Source of the DNA: JAICMB01 sp035295125
Lineage (GTDB): Bacteria; Acidobacteriota; Terriglobia; Bryobacterales; Bryobacteraceae
Reading direction: 5' to 3'
NCBI GenBank assembly: GCA_035295125.1
Contig: DATGJP010000074.1
Span: forward strand, 108,713-172,712
DNA length: 64,000 nucleotides
This document shows positions 49,479 to 58,198 of the stretch, one piece after another. The number at the start of each line of letters is the position of its first letter. The stretch's first letter is position 1. The position numbers and the translations under genes were made by a program. A model generated the notes under the pieces. It made no database searches. It was given only the letters and a program-made list of their open reading frames with translations, and was not told the DNA's origin.

Positions 49479-51197
49479 TTACTGCCAAGTTGCAGCGTTG
49501 ATAAATGCCTCACCGAAGCCGAAGAAGCCGCCGTCGAATGCCTGGCCGTTATTCAGGCTGGCCGCGAACGGCTGTCCGCCTCCTGTAGCAATTCCCAACG
49601 ATCCGATGGCGGTCTCGAACATCGGATCGTTGACCCCGGGCAGTTGATTCGTCACGTCCGGAGGAATGATGAATTTTCCGGCTGACGCCGGGGCCAGGCA
49701 GGCGAATGACTTACCGCGGTTCTTGGAACCATCGTTCGAGTTCATGATGGTCGAGTTGCCGACGATAAACACATTGGGCTGAGCGGAAGTACCGCCGCCA
49801 CTCCAAAGCATGGTGATTCCCTGGCCTCCACGTGGGGGCTTGCCGAGATTCCCGGAGTTGTCCCAGGACAAGTTAGACGGGAACTCAGTCGAAGCGGAGA
49901 AGGCGGCTACATCCGGCCCCGCGGCGCCCATGAGCGTCCAGCCGCCAGCCCCGAGAACCGGCGGAAAAAACGGACTCGGGAGGTTGAACCAGATGTAGCC
50001 GCCGGTATCGCCTTGCAGAAGGATCGCTTGCGAGTTGTTCGGGCCGTTCAGATAGAGCGCACTATCCGACATTAATTCCGTCAGGCCACCGATGGTTGAG
50101 TAGCTCGGCAAGTTGATACCCACGGCCGAGCTGAGCTCGTCGTAAACCACGCAGCTGTTTAAGGCGACGGGGTAGGATACGACATGAAACATGTTCAGCA
50201 CGGCATCGTATGTTTTGAACAATGCCGAGGCGGTTCCGGATTCGAAGACTCCGCCGGCTCCCTCCGCCGTGATGCCGCTGGCAGCGCCGCGGATGGCTGC
50301 GAAAACGCCGACGTTCGCGGTTCCACCGCTATCCAGTTGTCCGAGCACCGTAGCGTTCAGCCCGAAGGGATGCGCGCAAGCCGGATCGTTGCTGACCGGG
50401 AGGACAAAATCGTTGCTGGGCACGCCGTTTACAGCGATTACAGCCGGCACATAGCATCCAGTCGGTGTGTTGGGGTCGAGCTGGACGTCGATCTCATCAA
50501 TACCGGGAGACATGCTGCGGCCCGCATACATCACTTGAGCCGCCAGGCCGCCGACCGTAACAGTCACGTTGGCCGTGGTTGGTGTTTGTGACGGGACATT
50601 GTTGTCCGGGTCGGTGATTGCTCCCAAACCCGTTGCGAACAGGCTCACATTCGAGCCCGGCACGGCGGGTGCGGTCATCAGAATGGGCAGGCCTGGAGCG
50701 GCTTGCGCCGCCGCCTGCCCGAAACCCTGGCCATTCGCCGTGCTGACGGCGGGGGCGACGGTCACAACCTGAATCGGGGCCGTGTCGCCATTAGAGTCGA
50801 TGACATTGGCCGAAAAGACAGCGCTAGTCTGGCCGTTGTAGGTGACCGTGAATGTTGCCTGGCCAACCGCCGTGTTCGAGGGAAGAATGGCGTTAATCTG
50901 CGTGCCCTGGGCGTATGTCACGAAGGCGGCGACCGTACCTCCACCGCTTGTCACGGAAACCGAAGTGCCTGTACTGTCAGGCAAAGCCGTGGTGTACGGA
51001 ACCGTGCCAGTCAGGGCGCTGTCGGGTCCCAAACCTGTGCCCAGGATTGTGAACATAGACCCCTGGGCGATATTGCCCGAATTGGGGAAGTTAGGTGTCG
51101 GCACGGACGCGTTCCAGACGGCTTGGATAGCGGGTTGCGCGAGAGCACTCAGTATGCCCGCGACCAGTACCGCACCCATTCGAAGAATCAGTGACAT
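49479..51197 (-). CDS. Secreted protein with TIGR03437-type domain
   Basis: 572 residues from ATG 51197, which begins a signal peptide (MSLILRMGAVLVAGILSALA); upstream frame is open to 51284. Residues about 30-270 match the Solibacter C-terminal domain TIGR03437: GNIAQGSMFTILGTGLGP, TQINAILPSNTAVGQATFTV, VSLFATGLGAITDPDNNVP, IDEIDVQLDPNTPTGCYVP. Unusually this domain is N-terminal here. The last ~300 residues have no recognised fold. Cell-surface or extracellular role likely; ligand unknown. Confidence 0.8.
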   Translation of the reverse strand: MSLILRMGAVLVAGILSALAQPAIQAVWNASVPTPNFPNSGNIAQGSMFTILGTGLGPDSALTGTVPYTTALPDSTGTSVSVTSGGGTVAAFVTYAQGTQINAILPSNTAVGQATFTVTYNGQTSAVFSANVIDSNGDTAPIQVVTVAPAVSTANGQGFGQAAAQAAPGLPILMTAPAVPGSNVSLFATGLGAITDPDNNVPSQTPTTANVTVTVGGLAAQVMYAGRSMSPGIDEIDVQLDPNTPTGCYVPAVIAVNGVPSNDFVLPVSNDPACAHPFGLNATVLGQLDSGGTANVGVFAAIRGAASGITAEGAGGVFESGTASALFKTYDAVLNMFHVVSYPVALNSCVVYDELSSAVGINLPSYSTIGGLTELMSDSALYLNGPNNSQAILLQGDTGGYIWFNLPSPFFPPVLGAGGWTLMGAAGPDVAAFSASTEFPSNLSWDNSGNLGKPPRGGQGITMLWSGGGTSAQPNVFIVGNSTIMNSNDGSKNRGKSFACLAPASAGKFIIPPDVTNQLPGVNDPMFETAIGSLGIATGGGQPFAASLNNGQAFDGGFFGFGEAFINAATWQ

Positions 51198-51407
51198 AGC
51201 GTTAGTTGTTATACCACGGACCAGCGCCCGGCGCACGTTCTTTCGATCGAGCCATCCGGGAAAGGCCGGAAACTCGTATCCCAAATGAGTTTTCGTACAT
51301 CCAAATTACTGTTTAGAGGTTATATAATCGCGGTATAAGGGCGGCCAGGTTCCCGCGGGGTGCGGGAGTGGCCGGTCACGGAAATGGGTAGTGGGGATTT
51401 GGTTGCA

Positions 51408-52262
51408 ATGAAGGGATTCGGTTTATCTCTCATCCTTTTCGCCGGGGTTCTCGTCAACGGCCAGGACCTTAAGAAGGCGGAAGAGCTCTATCAGCATACG
51501 GACTATATTGGTTCCCTAAACCTTCTAAAAACAACAAAGTCGCCCCACGCGGAGGCGCTGGGCCTGATGGGCAGGGATCATTTCATGCTTGGCGAGTATA
51601 AGCAGGCAGTCGACTGCTTCCAAAGGGCGGCGGCTCTTGATCCAGCGAAGTCAGAATATCAGCATTGGCTCGGCCGAACCTGGGGCCGCCGCGCTGAGAC
51701 TGCGAGCCCGTTTACCGCTCCGATGGCGGCTTCGAAGGCGCGGCAGTATTTCGAGCGGGCGGTGCAACTCGATCCCGGCAACCAGGAAGCGTTGAACGAT
51801 CTCTTCGACTACTATCTGCAGGCGCCTGGAATTTTGGGCGGCGGCTTAGATAAGGCCACCACGGTAGCGAAGCACATCGCGGAGCTCGACACCGCCGAGG
51901 GCTATTTCGCGCAGGCGCAGATTGCCGACCGCAGGAAAGAGTACGACACGGCAGAACAACATCTCCGGCGGGCAATGGAGCTTGCTCCGCGACAGGTCGG
52001 CCGCGTTCTGGACCTGGCGAAGTACCTGGCCAAGCACGGGCGCATTCAGGAGAGTGAGGCGGTGTTCCAGCAGGCTGAGAGGATTGCCCCGAACAGTCCG
52101 AAGGTGATGTACACGCGTGCAAAGACTTACATTGAAGAGAGGCGGAATCTCGATTTGGCAAAGAGTCTACTGCAGCGGTACATTCAGTGCAGTCTGACAC
52201 CGGAAGATCCACCGCGGGAAGAGGCTCAGAAGCTGCTCAAGCAGGTGTCAACTGGTGTGTAA
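51408..52262 (+). CDS. Secreted TPR protein
   Basis: 284 residues from ATG 51408, which begins a signal peptide (MKGFGLSLILFAGVLVNGQ); the frame is open upstream to 51360. About six TPR repeats follow (GSLNLLKTTKSPHAEALGLM, YKQAVDCFQRAAALDPAKSEY, ARQYFERAVQLDPGNQEALN, and more). TPRs bind partner proteins. No neighbour points to a partner; the next gene is a MacB-like permease after a repeat-filled 142-bp gap. Confidence 0.82.
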   Translation: MKGFGLSLILFAGVLVNGQDLKKAEELYQHTDYIGSLNLLKTTKSPHAEALGLMGRDHFMLGEYKQAVDCFQRAAALDPAKSEYQHWLGRTWGRRAETASPFTAPMAASKARQYFERAVQLDPGNQEALNDLFDYYLQAPGILGGGLDKATTVAKHIAELDTAEGYFAQAQIADRRKEYDTAEQHLRRAMELAPRQVGRVLDLAKYLAKHGRIQESEAVFQQAERIAPNSPKVMYTRAKTYIEERRNLDLAKSLLQRYIQCSLTPEDPPREEAQKLLKQVSTGV

Positions 52263-52380
52263 TGCAGGTTGCCAACACGCGTATGGCGTGTTCACAACCC
52301 GCCGCACGGTCGAAAACTCCACGCTTTGGAGCTCACCGGGAACGCACGGGCGAAGCCCCCTGCGCCCCCTTGGCGACAGG
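52261..52380. repeat. Dispersed repeats between TPR and permease genes
   Basis: A GCAGGTT..ACAACCCGCCGC palindrome unit (52264-52306, with a longer central ACACGC/GCGTGT inverted pair) followed by a CACCGGGAACGC unit (52332-52380) matching 41127-41173. Confidence 0.6.
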
Positions 52381-52404
52381 CTAACCACCTGCACTAGCTA
52401 GTTC

Positions 52405-53610
52405 ATGCTTATCGGCGAAGCTCTCCGGTTCAGCTTTCAAGCTCTGCAGGCCAATAAGGTTCGCACGTTTCTTACCGGCTTGGGTCTGGTCATCGGCAAC
52501 GCCTCGGTCATCCTCGTCGTCACGATCTCACTGACCAGCCGGGAATACATTCTGGATCAGATCCGCGGCGTGGGGTCGAACATGATCTACGCGCAGTACG
52601 AGGCCGGCAACAACACCGCGACCAAAGTAAACGCGGACTTCATCAAACTCACCGACATCGAGGGGGTGCGCCAGCAGCTTGGCACTCGCATCGTCGCCGC
52701 CACAGGTGTCATGACGAACTATGACAGCATGATGATCGAGGGGCGGGAAGAGGACGTCCACGTCATCGGATCCGACGATCAATATCCCGTCGTCCGCAAT
52801 CTCGTGCTGCTCTCCGGCCGCTTCATGGATGCGAGCGACGTGTCGCTGCACCAGAAGGTGGCCATGCTGACTGAAAAGCTCGCCAAGCGCCTGTATGGCA
52901 GCCAACTCGCTGCGATCGGCGAAATCATCAAGATTCATGGCCTGCAGTTCATGGTGATCGGCACGTTTAAGGAGAAGACGGACAGTTTTGGCCTTTCGGA
53001 ACTCGGCAGCGAAACGATTCTGATTCCGGTCACCGTGATCCGGACGTTCAACCCGGTGGAGAAGATCGACCCGATGTACGTCCAGGCGCGAAGCGCCGCG
53101 GATGTGCAGGCGGTGACGACCGAGGTGAAGCAGATCATCGAGAGCCGCCACCGTCCGGGGGCGAAATACAGCGTCGACAATCTTTCGGCGATCCTGGATG
53201 CCGCGCAAAAGATCGCGGTGGTGCTCACGCTGGTGCTGATTCTGGTGTCGGCAATCGCGCTGATCATCTCGGGTATCGGGATCATGAATATCATGCTCGT
53301 GACCGTCACGGAACGTACACGGGAAATTGGTTTGCGGATGGCCGTGGGGGCGTCGCGGCACGAGGTGTTGAAGCAGTTTCTGACCGAAGCGGTAATGATC
53401 AGCATTGCCGGCGGAATTGCGGGAATTGTAATCGGCGTCTCCATTCCGTTAAGCATTCGCCTGTTTACGGACGATGTCCTGGTGCCCATCTCATACGTCT
53501 CGATTCTGGTGGCCTTTGCGGTCTCGCTGATCGTGGGCGTGGTTTTCGGACTTCTCCCGGCGAGCCGTGCCTCGCAACTGAACCCTACCGAAGCCTTGCG
53601 ATACGAGTGA
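52405..53610 (+). CDS. MacB-like ABC transporter permease
   Basis: 401 residues. Membrane segment near the start (VRTFLTGLGLVIGNASVILVV), a periplasmic MacB core domain (about 50-260), then three segments: VVLTLVLILVSAIALIISGIGI, MISIAGGIAGIVIGVSI, ILVAFAVSLIVGVVFGLLP. The cytoplasmic motif EIGLRMAVGASRHEVLKQFL follows the second helix and the protein ends NPTEALRYE, both hallmarks. It should work with a separate MacB-type ATPase, not encoded here, in exporting peptides, lipoproteins or drugs. NIPSNAP follows 10 bp later. Confidence 0.9.
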   Translation: MLIGEALRFSFQALQANKVRTFLTGLGLVIGNASVILVVTISLTSREYILDQIRGVGSNMIYAQYEAGNNTATKVNADFIKLTDIEGVRQQLGTRIVAATGVMTNYDSMMIEGREEDVHVIGSDDQYPVVRNLVLLSGRFMDASDVSLHQKVAMLTEKLAKRLYGSQLAAIGEIIKIHGLQFMVIGTFKEKTDSFGLSELGSETILIPVTVIRTFNPVEKIDPMYVQARSAADVQAVTTEVKQIIESRHRPGAKYSVDNLSAILDAAQKIAVVLTLVLILVSAIALIISGIGIMNIMLVTVTERTREIGLRMAVGASRHEVLKQFLTEAVMISIAGGIAGIVIGVSIPLSIRLFTDDVLVPISYVSILVAFAVSLIVGVVFGLLPASRASQLNPTEALRYE

Positions 53611-53620
53611 CAATAGCAGC

Positions 53621-54052
53621 ATGTCCAAACGACCTGCTGTTACCACCGCTGCGCTGTTTTCGACCTTAGCCATTGGGATTGCCTGCCTGTCCCCGCTCCG
53701 GACCCACGCCCAGAATTCCACACGGGTTTTCGAGATCCGTACCTATACGGCTCCGGAAGGCAAGCTTGACGCCCTGAAAGCGCGTTTCCGCGATCACACG
53801 ATTGATATTTTCAACCGGCATGGCATGACCAGCATTGGCTACTGGGTGCCGCAGGATTCGCCGAAGTCACAAAACACGCTGATCTACATCATTGCCCACC
53901 CCAGCCGCGACGCCGCGCGCCAGCACTGGAGGGAGTTCGCCGCCGATCCGGAATGGAAGAAGGTAGCCGCGGAGTCGGAGGCCAACGGCAAGATCGTGGA
54001 TCACATCGAGTCGGTTTTTGTGGATCCCACCGATTTCTCGCCCATCAAATAG
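53621..54052 (+). CDS. NIPSNAP family protein
   Basis: 143 residues. Signal-like N-terminus (TTAALFSTLAIGIACLSPLRTHAQ), then the dimeric alpha-beta NIPSNAP fold: FEIRTYTAPEGKLDALKARF, MTSIGYWVPQDSPKSQN, LIYIIAHPSRDAARQHWREF. NIPSNAP domains are small ferredoxin-like folds of unclear role, sometimes monooxygenase-like. Exported. It may share a transcript with the permease (10-bp gap). Confidence 0.88.
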   Translation: MSKRPAVTTAALFSTLAIGIACLSPLRTHAQNSTRVFEIRTYTAPEGKLDALKARFRDHTIDIFNRHGMTSIGYWVPQDSPKSQNTLIYIIAHPSRDAARQHWREFAADPEWKKVAAESEANGKIVDHIESVFVDPTDFSPIK

Positions 54053-54134
54053 GGTCTGATAAACTAAAGGTTTACGCCTCCGAACGCGCCCTCCCCCAGT
54101 GGTGCGGATCAACTAGAGTGAGGAACAGGAATTC

Positions 54135-54692
54135 ATGATTACTGCGACACAACTGCGCCCTGGCATGGTCGTTAAGTTCAACAACGACCTTTTCTCCGTA
54201 TTCAAGATGGAACACCGCACGCCCGGCAACCTCCGCGGCTTCGTGCAGGTGAAGATGCGGAACCTGCGGTCAGGGACCATGATCGAGCACCGTTTCTCGT
54301 CGGAAGATCGCATCGAGCGCGCCGCCCTGGAAGAGCAGGAAATGGAGTACTTGTATGACGACGGCGAGTACTTCTACTTCATGAATACCGAGAACTACGA
54401 GCAGATGCACCTTACGAAGGAACTGCTCGGCGACGCGGTGGATTACCTTATTCCGCAACTCAAGGTCGCTGTTGAGTTTTATGAGGGGAAGCCGATGAGC
54501 GTGGAACTGCCGCCCACGGTCGATATGAAGGTGGTGGAAACGGAGCCCGGTTTGAAGGGCGCCACCGTTTCTAACGTGACAAAGCCTGCCAAGCTTGAGA
54601 CGGGTCTGGTGGTGCAGGTGCCTCCGTTCATCAACGAAGGTGAGAAAATTCGCGTCAGCACGGCCGAAGGCACGTATCAGGAACGCGCCTGA
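54135..54692 (+). CDS. efp: Translation elongation factor P
   Basis: 185 residues, three beta-barrel domains: N-terminal KOW-like (ITATQLRPGMVVKFNNDLFS), OB (about 65-125, YLYDDGEYFYFMNTENYEQ), and C-terminal OB ending VSTAEGTYQERA. EF-P relieves ribosome stalling at polyproline. The loop that carries the modified lysine in E. coli (K34) reads TPGNLRG here (29-35), so the equivalent position is N32; any activation must differ from the EpmAB lysine route. The stop overlaps the convergent selA end by 16 bp. Confidence 0.97.
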   Translation: MITATQLRPGMVVKFNNDLFSVFKMEHRTPGNLRGFVQVKMRNLRSGTMIEHRFSSEDRIERAALEEQEMEYLYDDGEYFYFMNTENYEQMHLTKELLGDAVDYLIPQLKVAVEFYEGKPMSVELPPTVDMKVVETEPGLKGATVSNVTKPAKLETGLVVQVPPFINEGEKIRVSTAEGTYQERA

Positions 54693-55999
54693 CAGGCCTC
54701 TTCGATTCGTTTCGCCAGTACTTCTTCTTCGTTCGGAAATACGGTTCGCAAATCGAGCAGCAGCCGGTTGTTTTCAATCCGCGCGATCACCGGCGGGTCG
54801 CCTTCGCGGCAGCGGCGCTCTGAGTACACCACGTCGGCACAATCGACTGCGACGAGCCATGTCGGAAGCGATTGGGCCGGCGTGGATCCGCCTCCAATCA
54901 CGGATTCGCCTGGAATCACCTCCGCATGCAGGCGGGCGGCGAACTGCTCGGCGCGTTGCTTGAGCTCGTCGGAAGTGAGTCCGATCATTCGCAGCGCGGG
55001 GATCTGGCCCCATCGTTCGAACAAGTAATTCCGCAACGTGGTTTCGAGCGCCTGATACATCAGCTTGTCGACGCGGAGCGCGCGGAACATGGGATTGCGC
55101 CGCACCCGATCGACGAGCGGGGCGTCGCCGGCCAGGATTCCGGCTTGTGGTCCTCCGAGCAGTTTATCGCCGCTGAATGACACCAGGTTGACGCCGGCCC
55201 GCAGGCTTTCCGATACCAGCGGCTCGCGGATTCCAAAGCGCGAGAGATCAGCCATACAACCGCTTCCCAGGTCTTCGTAGAGCGGGATGGCGCGTTCGCG
55301 TGCGAGCAGCGCCAGTTCTGTCAGGTCGGGCTTGGAGGTGAAACCTTCGAGGTGGAAATTGCTGGGATGGACACGGAGCAGGAGACGGGTGCGGTCGGTA
55401 ATCGCCGCTTCGTAGTCTTCGATTCGGGTGCGGTTGGTGGTGCCTACTTCGCGGAGGATGGCGCCGGAGTTCCGCATGATGTCGGGAATGCGGAAGCCGT
55501 CTCCGATTTCGATGAGTTCACCACGGGAGACGATGACTTCGTATCCGGCGGCCAGTTCGTTTAACGCCAGGTAGACGGCCGCGGCATTGTTGTTCACGAC
55601 GATGCCGGGCGCTCCGATTAAACGCTTGAGTAGATCGCCGGCGTGTCCGTCGCGCTTGCCCCGGCGGCCTTCGCGCAGGTCGTATTCGAGATTGGAGTAG
55701 CCGACCAGGGGATCGAACGGCGCTAGGGGGGCTCGGCCGAGGTTTGTGTGTAGGACGACTCCGGTGGCGTTGATGACTCGGCGGAGGGAGGGTTTGTCGA
55801 GGTTGGCGAGCGACTGCTCGACACGGGCCGCTATGGATTCGGTCTCGAAGGCCCGGCCGGCGCGAATTTCGGTGCGGGCCTGGTCGAGGATGCGGCGCGC
55901 TTCCGAGACGATGAGTGGGCGCGGGTAGTCGAGGTGCGCCAGTCGCACCAAAACCTCGTCAACAGACGGCAATTGGCGCAGCAGTTCGTTCAAGGTCAT
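54677..55999 (-). CDS. selA: L-seryl-tRNA(Sec) selenium transferase
   Basis: 440 residues from ATG 55999, starting MTLNELLRQLPSVDEVL as in the family; the frame is open to 56065 through a repeat. PLP-dependent: the lysine lies in SFSGDKLLGGPQAG. INATGVVLHTNLGRAPL and LALNELAAGYEVIVSRGELIEIG, in pieces, are family motifs. It converts Ser-tRNA(Sec) to Sec-tRNA(Sec). Its presence implies a selenocysteine system, yet selB, selD and selC are not in the window. Confidence 0.95.
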   Translation of the reverse strand: MTLNELLRQLPSVDEVLVRLAHLDYPRPLIVSEARRILDQARTEIRAGRAFETESIAARVEQSLANLDKPSLRRVINATGVVLHTNLGRAPLAPFDPLVGYSNLEYDLREGRRGKRDGHAGDLLKRLIGAPGIVVNNNAAAVYLALNELAAGYEVIVSRGELIEIGDGFRIPDIMRNSGAILREVGTTNRTRIEDYEAAITDRTRLLLRVHPSNFHLEGFTSKPDLTELALLARERAIPLYEDLGSGCMADLSRFGIREPLVSESLRAGVNLVSFSGDKLLGGPQAGILAGDAPLVDRVRRNPMFRALRVDKLMYQALETTLRNYLFERWGQIPALRMIGLTSDELKQRAEQFAARLHAEVIPGESVIGGGSTPAQSLPTWLVAVDCADVVYSERRCREGDPPVIARIENNRLLLDLRTVFPNEEEVLAKRIEEACQARS

Positions 56000-56010
56000 G
56001 TGTGCCCTGT

Positions 56011-56088
56011 GGTGCAGGTTGTTAACCTGCGGCGGGTTGTTAAACCGCCCAGCGCCGGTTGACAACCGGCGCGCAGGCTGACAGCCCT
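56011..56088. repeat. Dispersed palindromic repeats, four-unit set
   Basis: In a row: GCAGGTTGTTAACCTGC, GGCGGGTTGTTAAACCGCC, GCCGGTTGACAACCGGC, then GCAGGCTGACAGCC. It fills the gap between the minus-strand OPT and selA genes and might also serve as a terminator. Confidence 0.75.
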
Positions 56089-56090
56089 CA

Positions 56091-58127
56091 CTACATCATC
56101 GCAACCGGTGGGGCTGGATCCTCAGGCCGGCCGGCGTTCTTCATTGGAATCCAGACCAATAGGAAGGCCAGCAGCAACAGGAACACGCAGCCAAACGCAT
56201 ACGAGGGGCTGTCGAAGATCTTGAGCCACGGCCACTCGAAGAATTTGAAGGTCGCAAATACAAGCCCCATTAGCGCTTCACCGGCTATGAAGCCGGAGGC
56301 GGTCAAGACCCCCGCGTTTTCGACCCGGGCCTTCTGCGCGTCGTTCAACCCGCGGCGGTCGCGCACACGATCCATAACCCAGCGAATGACTCCACCCAGA
56401 AAGATCGCCGACGTGGTTTCGAGCGGCAGGTACATGCCGACCGCGAAAAGCATCGGGCTGCGCACTTCGATCAGGATCATCGCAAAGCCCATCAGAATCC
56501 CAACGCCGACCAGCGGCCACGGCATGTCGCCGCCGACTATACCTTGCGCCAACGCGGCCATCAAGCCAGCCTGCGGAGCCGACAAAGCACGGTCGCCGAA
56601 GCCGACACCGCCGGCGCGAATATTGCCGACATGCAGCACGAGCAGCGGGAAATAGAGCAGCGAACCGGCCGCGAGCACGCCCAGAAAATCGCCGATCTGC
56701 ATATTGCGCGGCGTGCCGCCCAGGATGTGTCCGACCTTCAAGTCCTGCAGCATCTCACCGGCAACCGCCGATGAGACGCAAACCACGGCTGCCACTCCAA
56801 GGACTGCCGCTACTCCGCTGATGCCTGAAACGCCAATCGTCACCATGAGTAAAGCCGCAACGATCAACGTCGATAACGTCAGACCGGAGACGGGGTTATT
56901 CGAAGATCCAATGAGTCCGACAAGATTGCCCGATACCGCGGCGAAGAAGAAACCCAGAACCAACATGACCAGCGCCGCCACGACGCCGCCCGGCAGCGTG
57001 TGCGAGAAGTAGGTGTAGAGCAGGATCATGCAGATCAGCATGACGCCGAGGCCGCCGAAAACGACCTTGGCGTTCAGGTCGCGGTCGGTCCGATCTGTGA
57101 CTTCGGTGTGCCCCGTGGACTTCTTCAAATCCGAAACGGCGCGCCGCATGCCAATACCCAGGTTCTTGCGCATGCGGAACAGCGTAAATCCGGCGCCCAC
57201 AAGCATGCCTCCTACCGCGATCGGCCGCACGATAAACTTCCAGACCGAGGTGGAAAGAGCGCTCCAGGAGCTGACATCGGCGTTCGCAGGAAGCGTGCTC
57301 TTCAGTTGCGGACCAAGAAAATAAATCATCAACGGCACCATCAGCCCCCACGCCATAACACCGCCCGCAAAGTTCAGCGAGGCCAGCCGCGGACCGATAA
57401 TGTAGCCGACACCAAGGTATGCCGGGCTTACGGCAGGCGTCGAAACGGCAGAAATGCCACCGACTCCGACCGCCGGCGATCCGCCTGGGCTCAGCCGCAC
57501 GACGCTGCGTCCCATTTCGCCAATGCTGATCAGAAACTCCCGGCCTTGCGCGAACAGATTGGCAAGGCCCAGGAAATTGATCAGGCCGCCGATGCCCATG
57601 GCGCCGAAAAGTAATTGCGCAGCTTTGCTTCCCTGTTGTCCAGCCTTGTGGATTTCCGACGCGGCAACCGACTCGGGGAACGGAAGTTCGGGATCTTCCA
57701 CCATGACGCGCCGCAGCAGCGTGACGAACAGAATTCCGAGAGTACCGCCCACGAGCATGAGGACGGTGGATTTCCAATATGCTTCGGGTGTGTCGAAGGA
57801 CGCCCAGGCCTTCGACATCACGAAAGCGGGGATCGTAAAAATCGCGCCGGCAGCAACCGATTCACCGATCGAGCCAACCGTTCGCGCGATGTTCTCTTCG
57901 AGAAGCGACCCACCCATCAACCGCAGGAAAGCCATGCCGATGACGGCCGCCGGATACGTCGCCGCGATCGTCATTCCGGCGCGCAGGCCAAGATAGGCAT
58001 TGGCTGCGCCAAGAATCACTGTCATGACCAGCCCCAACAGAACCGCGCGGAGGGTGAATTCCTTCATCTGCACGGTTGGAGGGACGTAGGGCCGGTGCTG
58101 CCGAGTTGGAGTCATCGCCTGCATCAT
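56091..58127 (-). CDS. OPT-family oligopeptide transporter
   Basis: 678 residues, about 15-16 membrane segments. Start MKEFTLRAVLLGLVMTVILG, GAANAYLGLRAGMTIAATYPA and IARTVGSIGESVAAGAIFT are OPT signatures. Others include VSGNLVGLIGSSNNPVSGLT and GEMLQDLKVGHILGGTPRN. OPT members use proton symport to bring in peptides or metal-chelate complexes; bacterial ones are not well characterised. No periplasmic partner. Likely its own transcription unit, divergent from the MFS gene. Confidence 0.92.
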   Translation of the reverse strand: MMQAMTPTRQHRPYVPPTVQMKEFTLRAVLLGLVMTVILGAANAYLGLRAGMTIAATYPAAVIGMAFLRLMGGSLLEENIARTVGSIGESVAAGAIFTIPAFVMSKAWASFDTPEAYWKSTVLMLVGGTLGILFVTLLRRVMVEDPELPFPESVAASEIHKAGQQGSKAAQLLFGAMGIGGLINFLGLANLFAQGREFLISIGEMGRSVVRLSPGGSPAVGVGGISAVSTPAVSPAYLGVGYIIGPRLASLNFAGGVMAWGLMVPLMIYFLGPQLKSTLPANADVSSWSALSTSVWKFIVRPIAVGGMLVGAGFTLFRMRKNLGIGMRRAVSDLKKSTGHTEVTDRTDRDLNAKVVFGGLGVMLICMILLYTYFSHTLPGGVVAALVMLVLGFFFAAVSGNLVGLIGSSNNPVSGLTLSTLIVAALLMVTIGVSGISGVAAVLGVAAVVCVSSAVAGEMLQDLKVGHILGGTPRNMQIGDFLGVLAAGSLLYFPLLVLHVGNIRAGGVGFGDRALSAPQAGLMAALAQGIVGGDMPWPLVGVGILMGFAMILIEVRSPMLFAVGMYLPLETTSAIFLGGVIRWVMDRVRDRRGLNDAQKARVENAGVLTASGFIAGEALMGLVFATFKFFEWPWLKIFDSPSYAFGCVFLLLLAFLLVWIPMKNAGRPEDPAPPVAMM

Positions 58128-58198
58128 ATCAAGTGCCAGTGCGCCGCGTTATTATAGGAACACCCGGGGCAAATTCCACGTAATTAGAGAATCCATTT

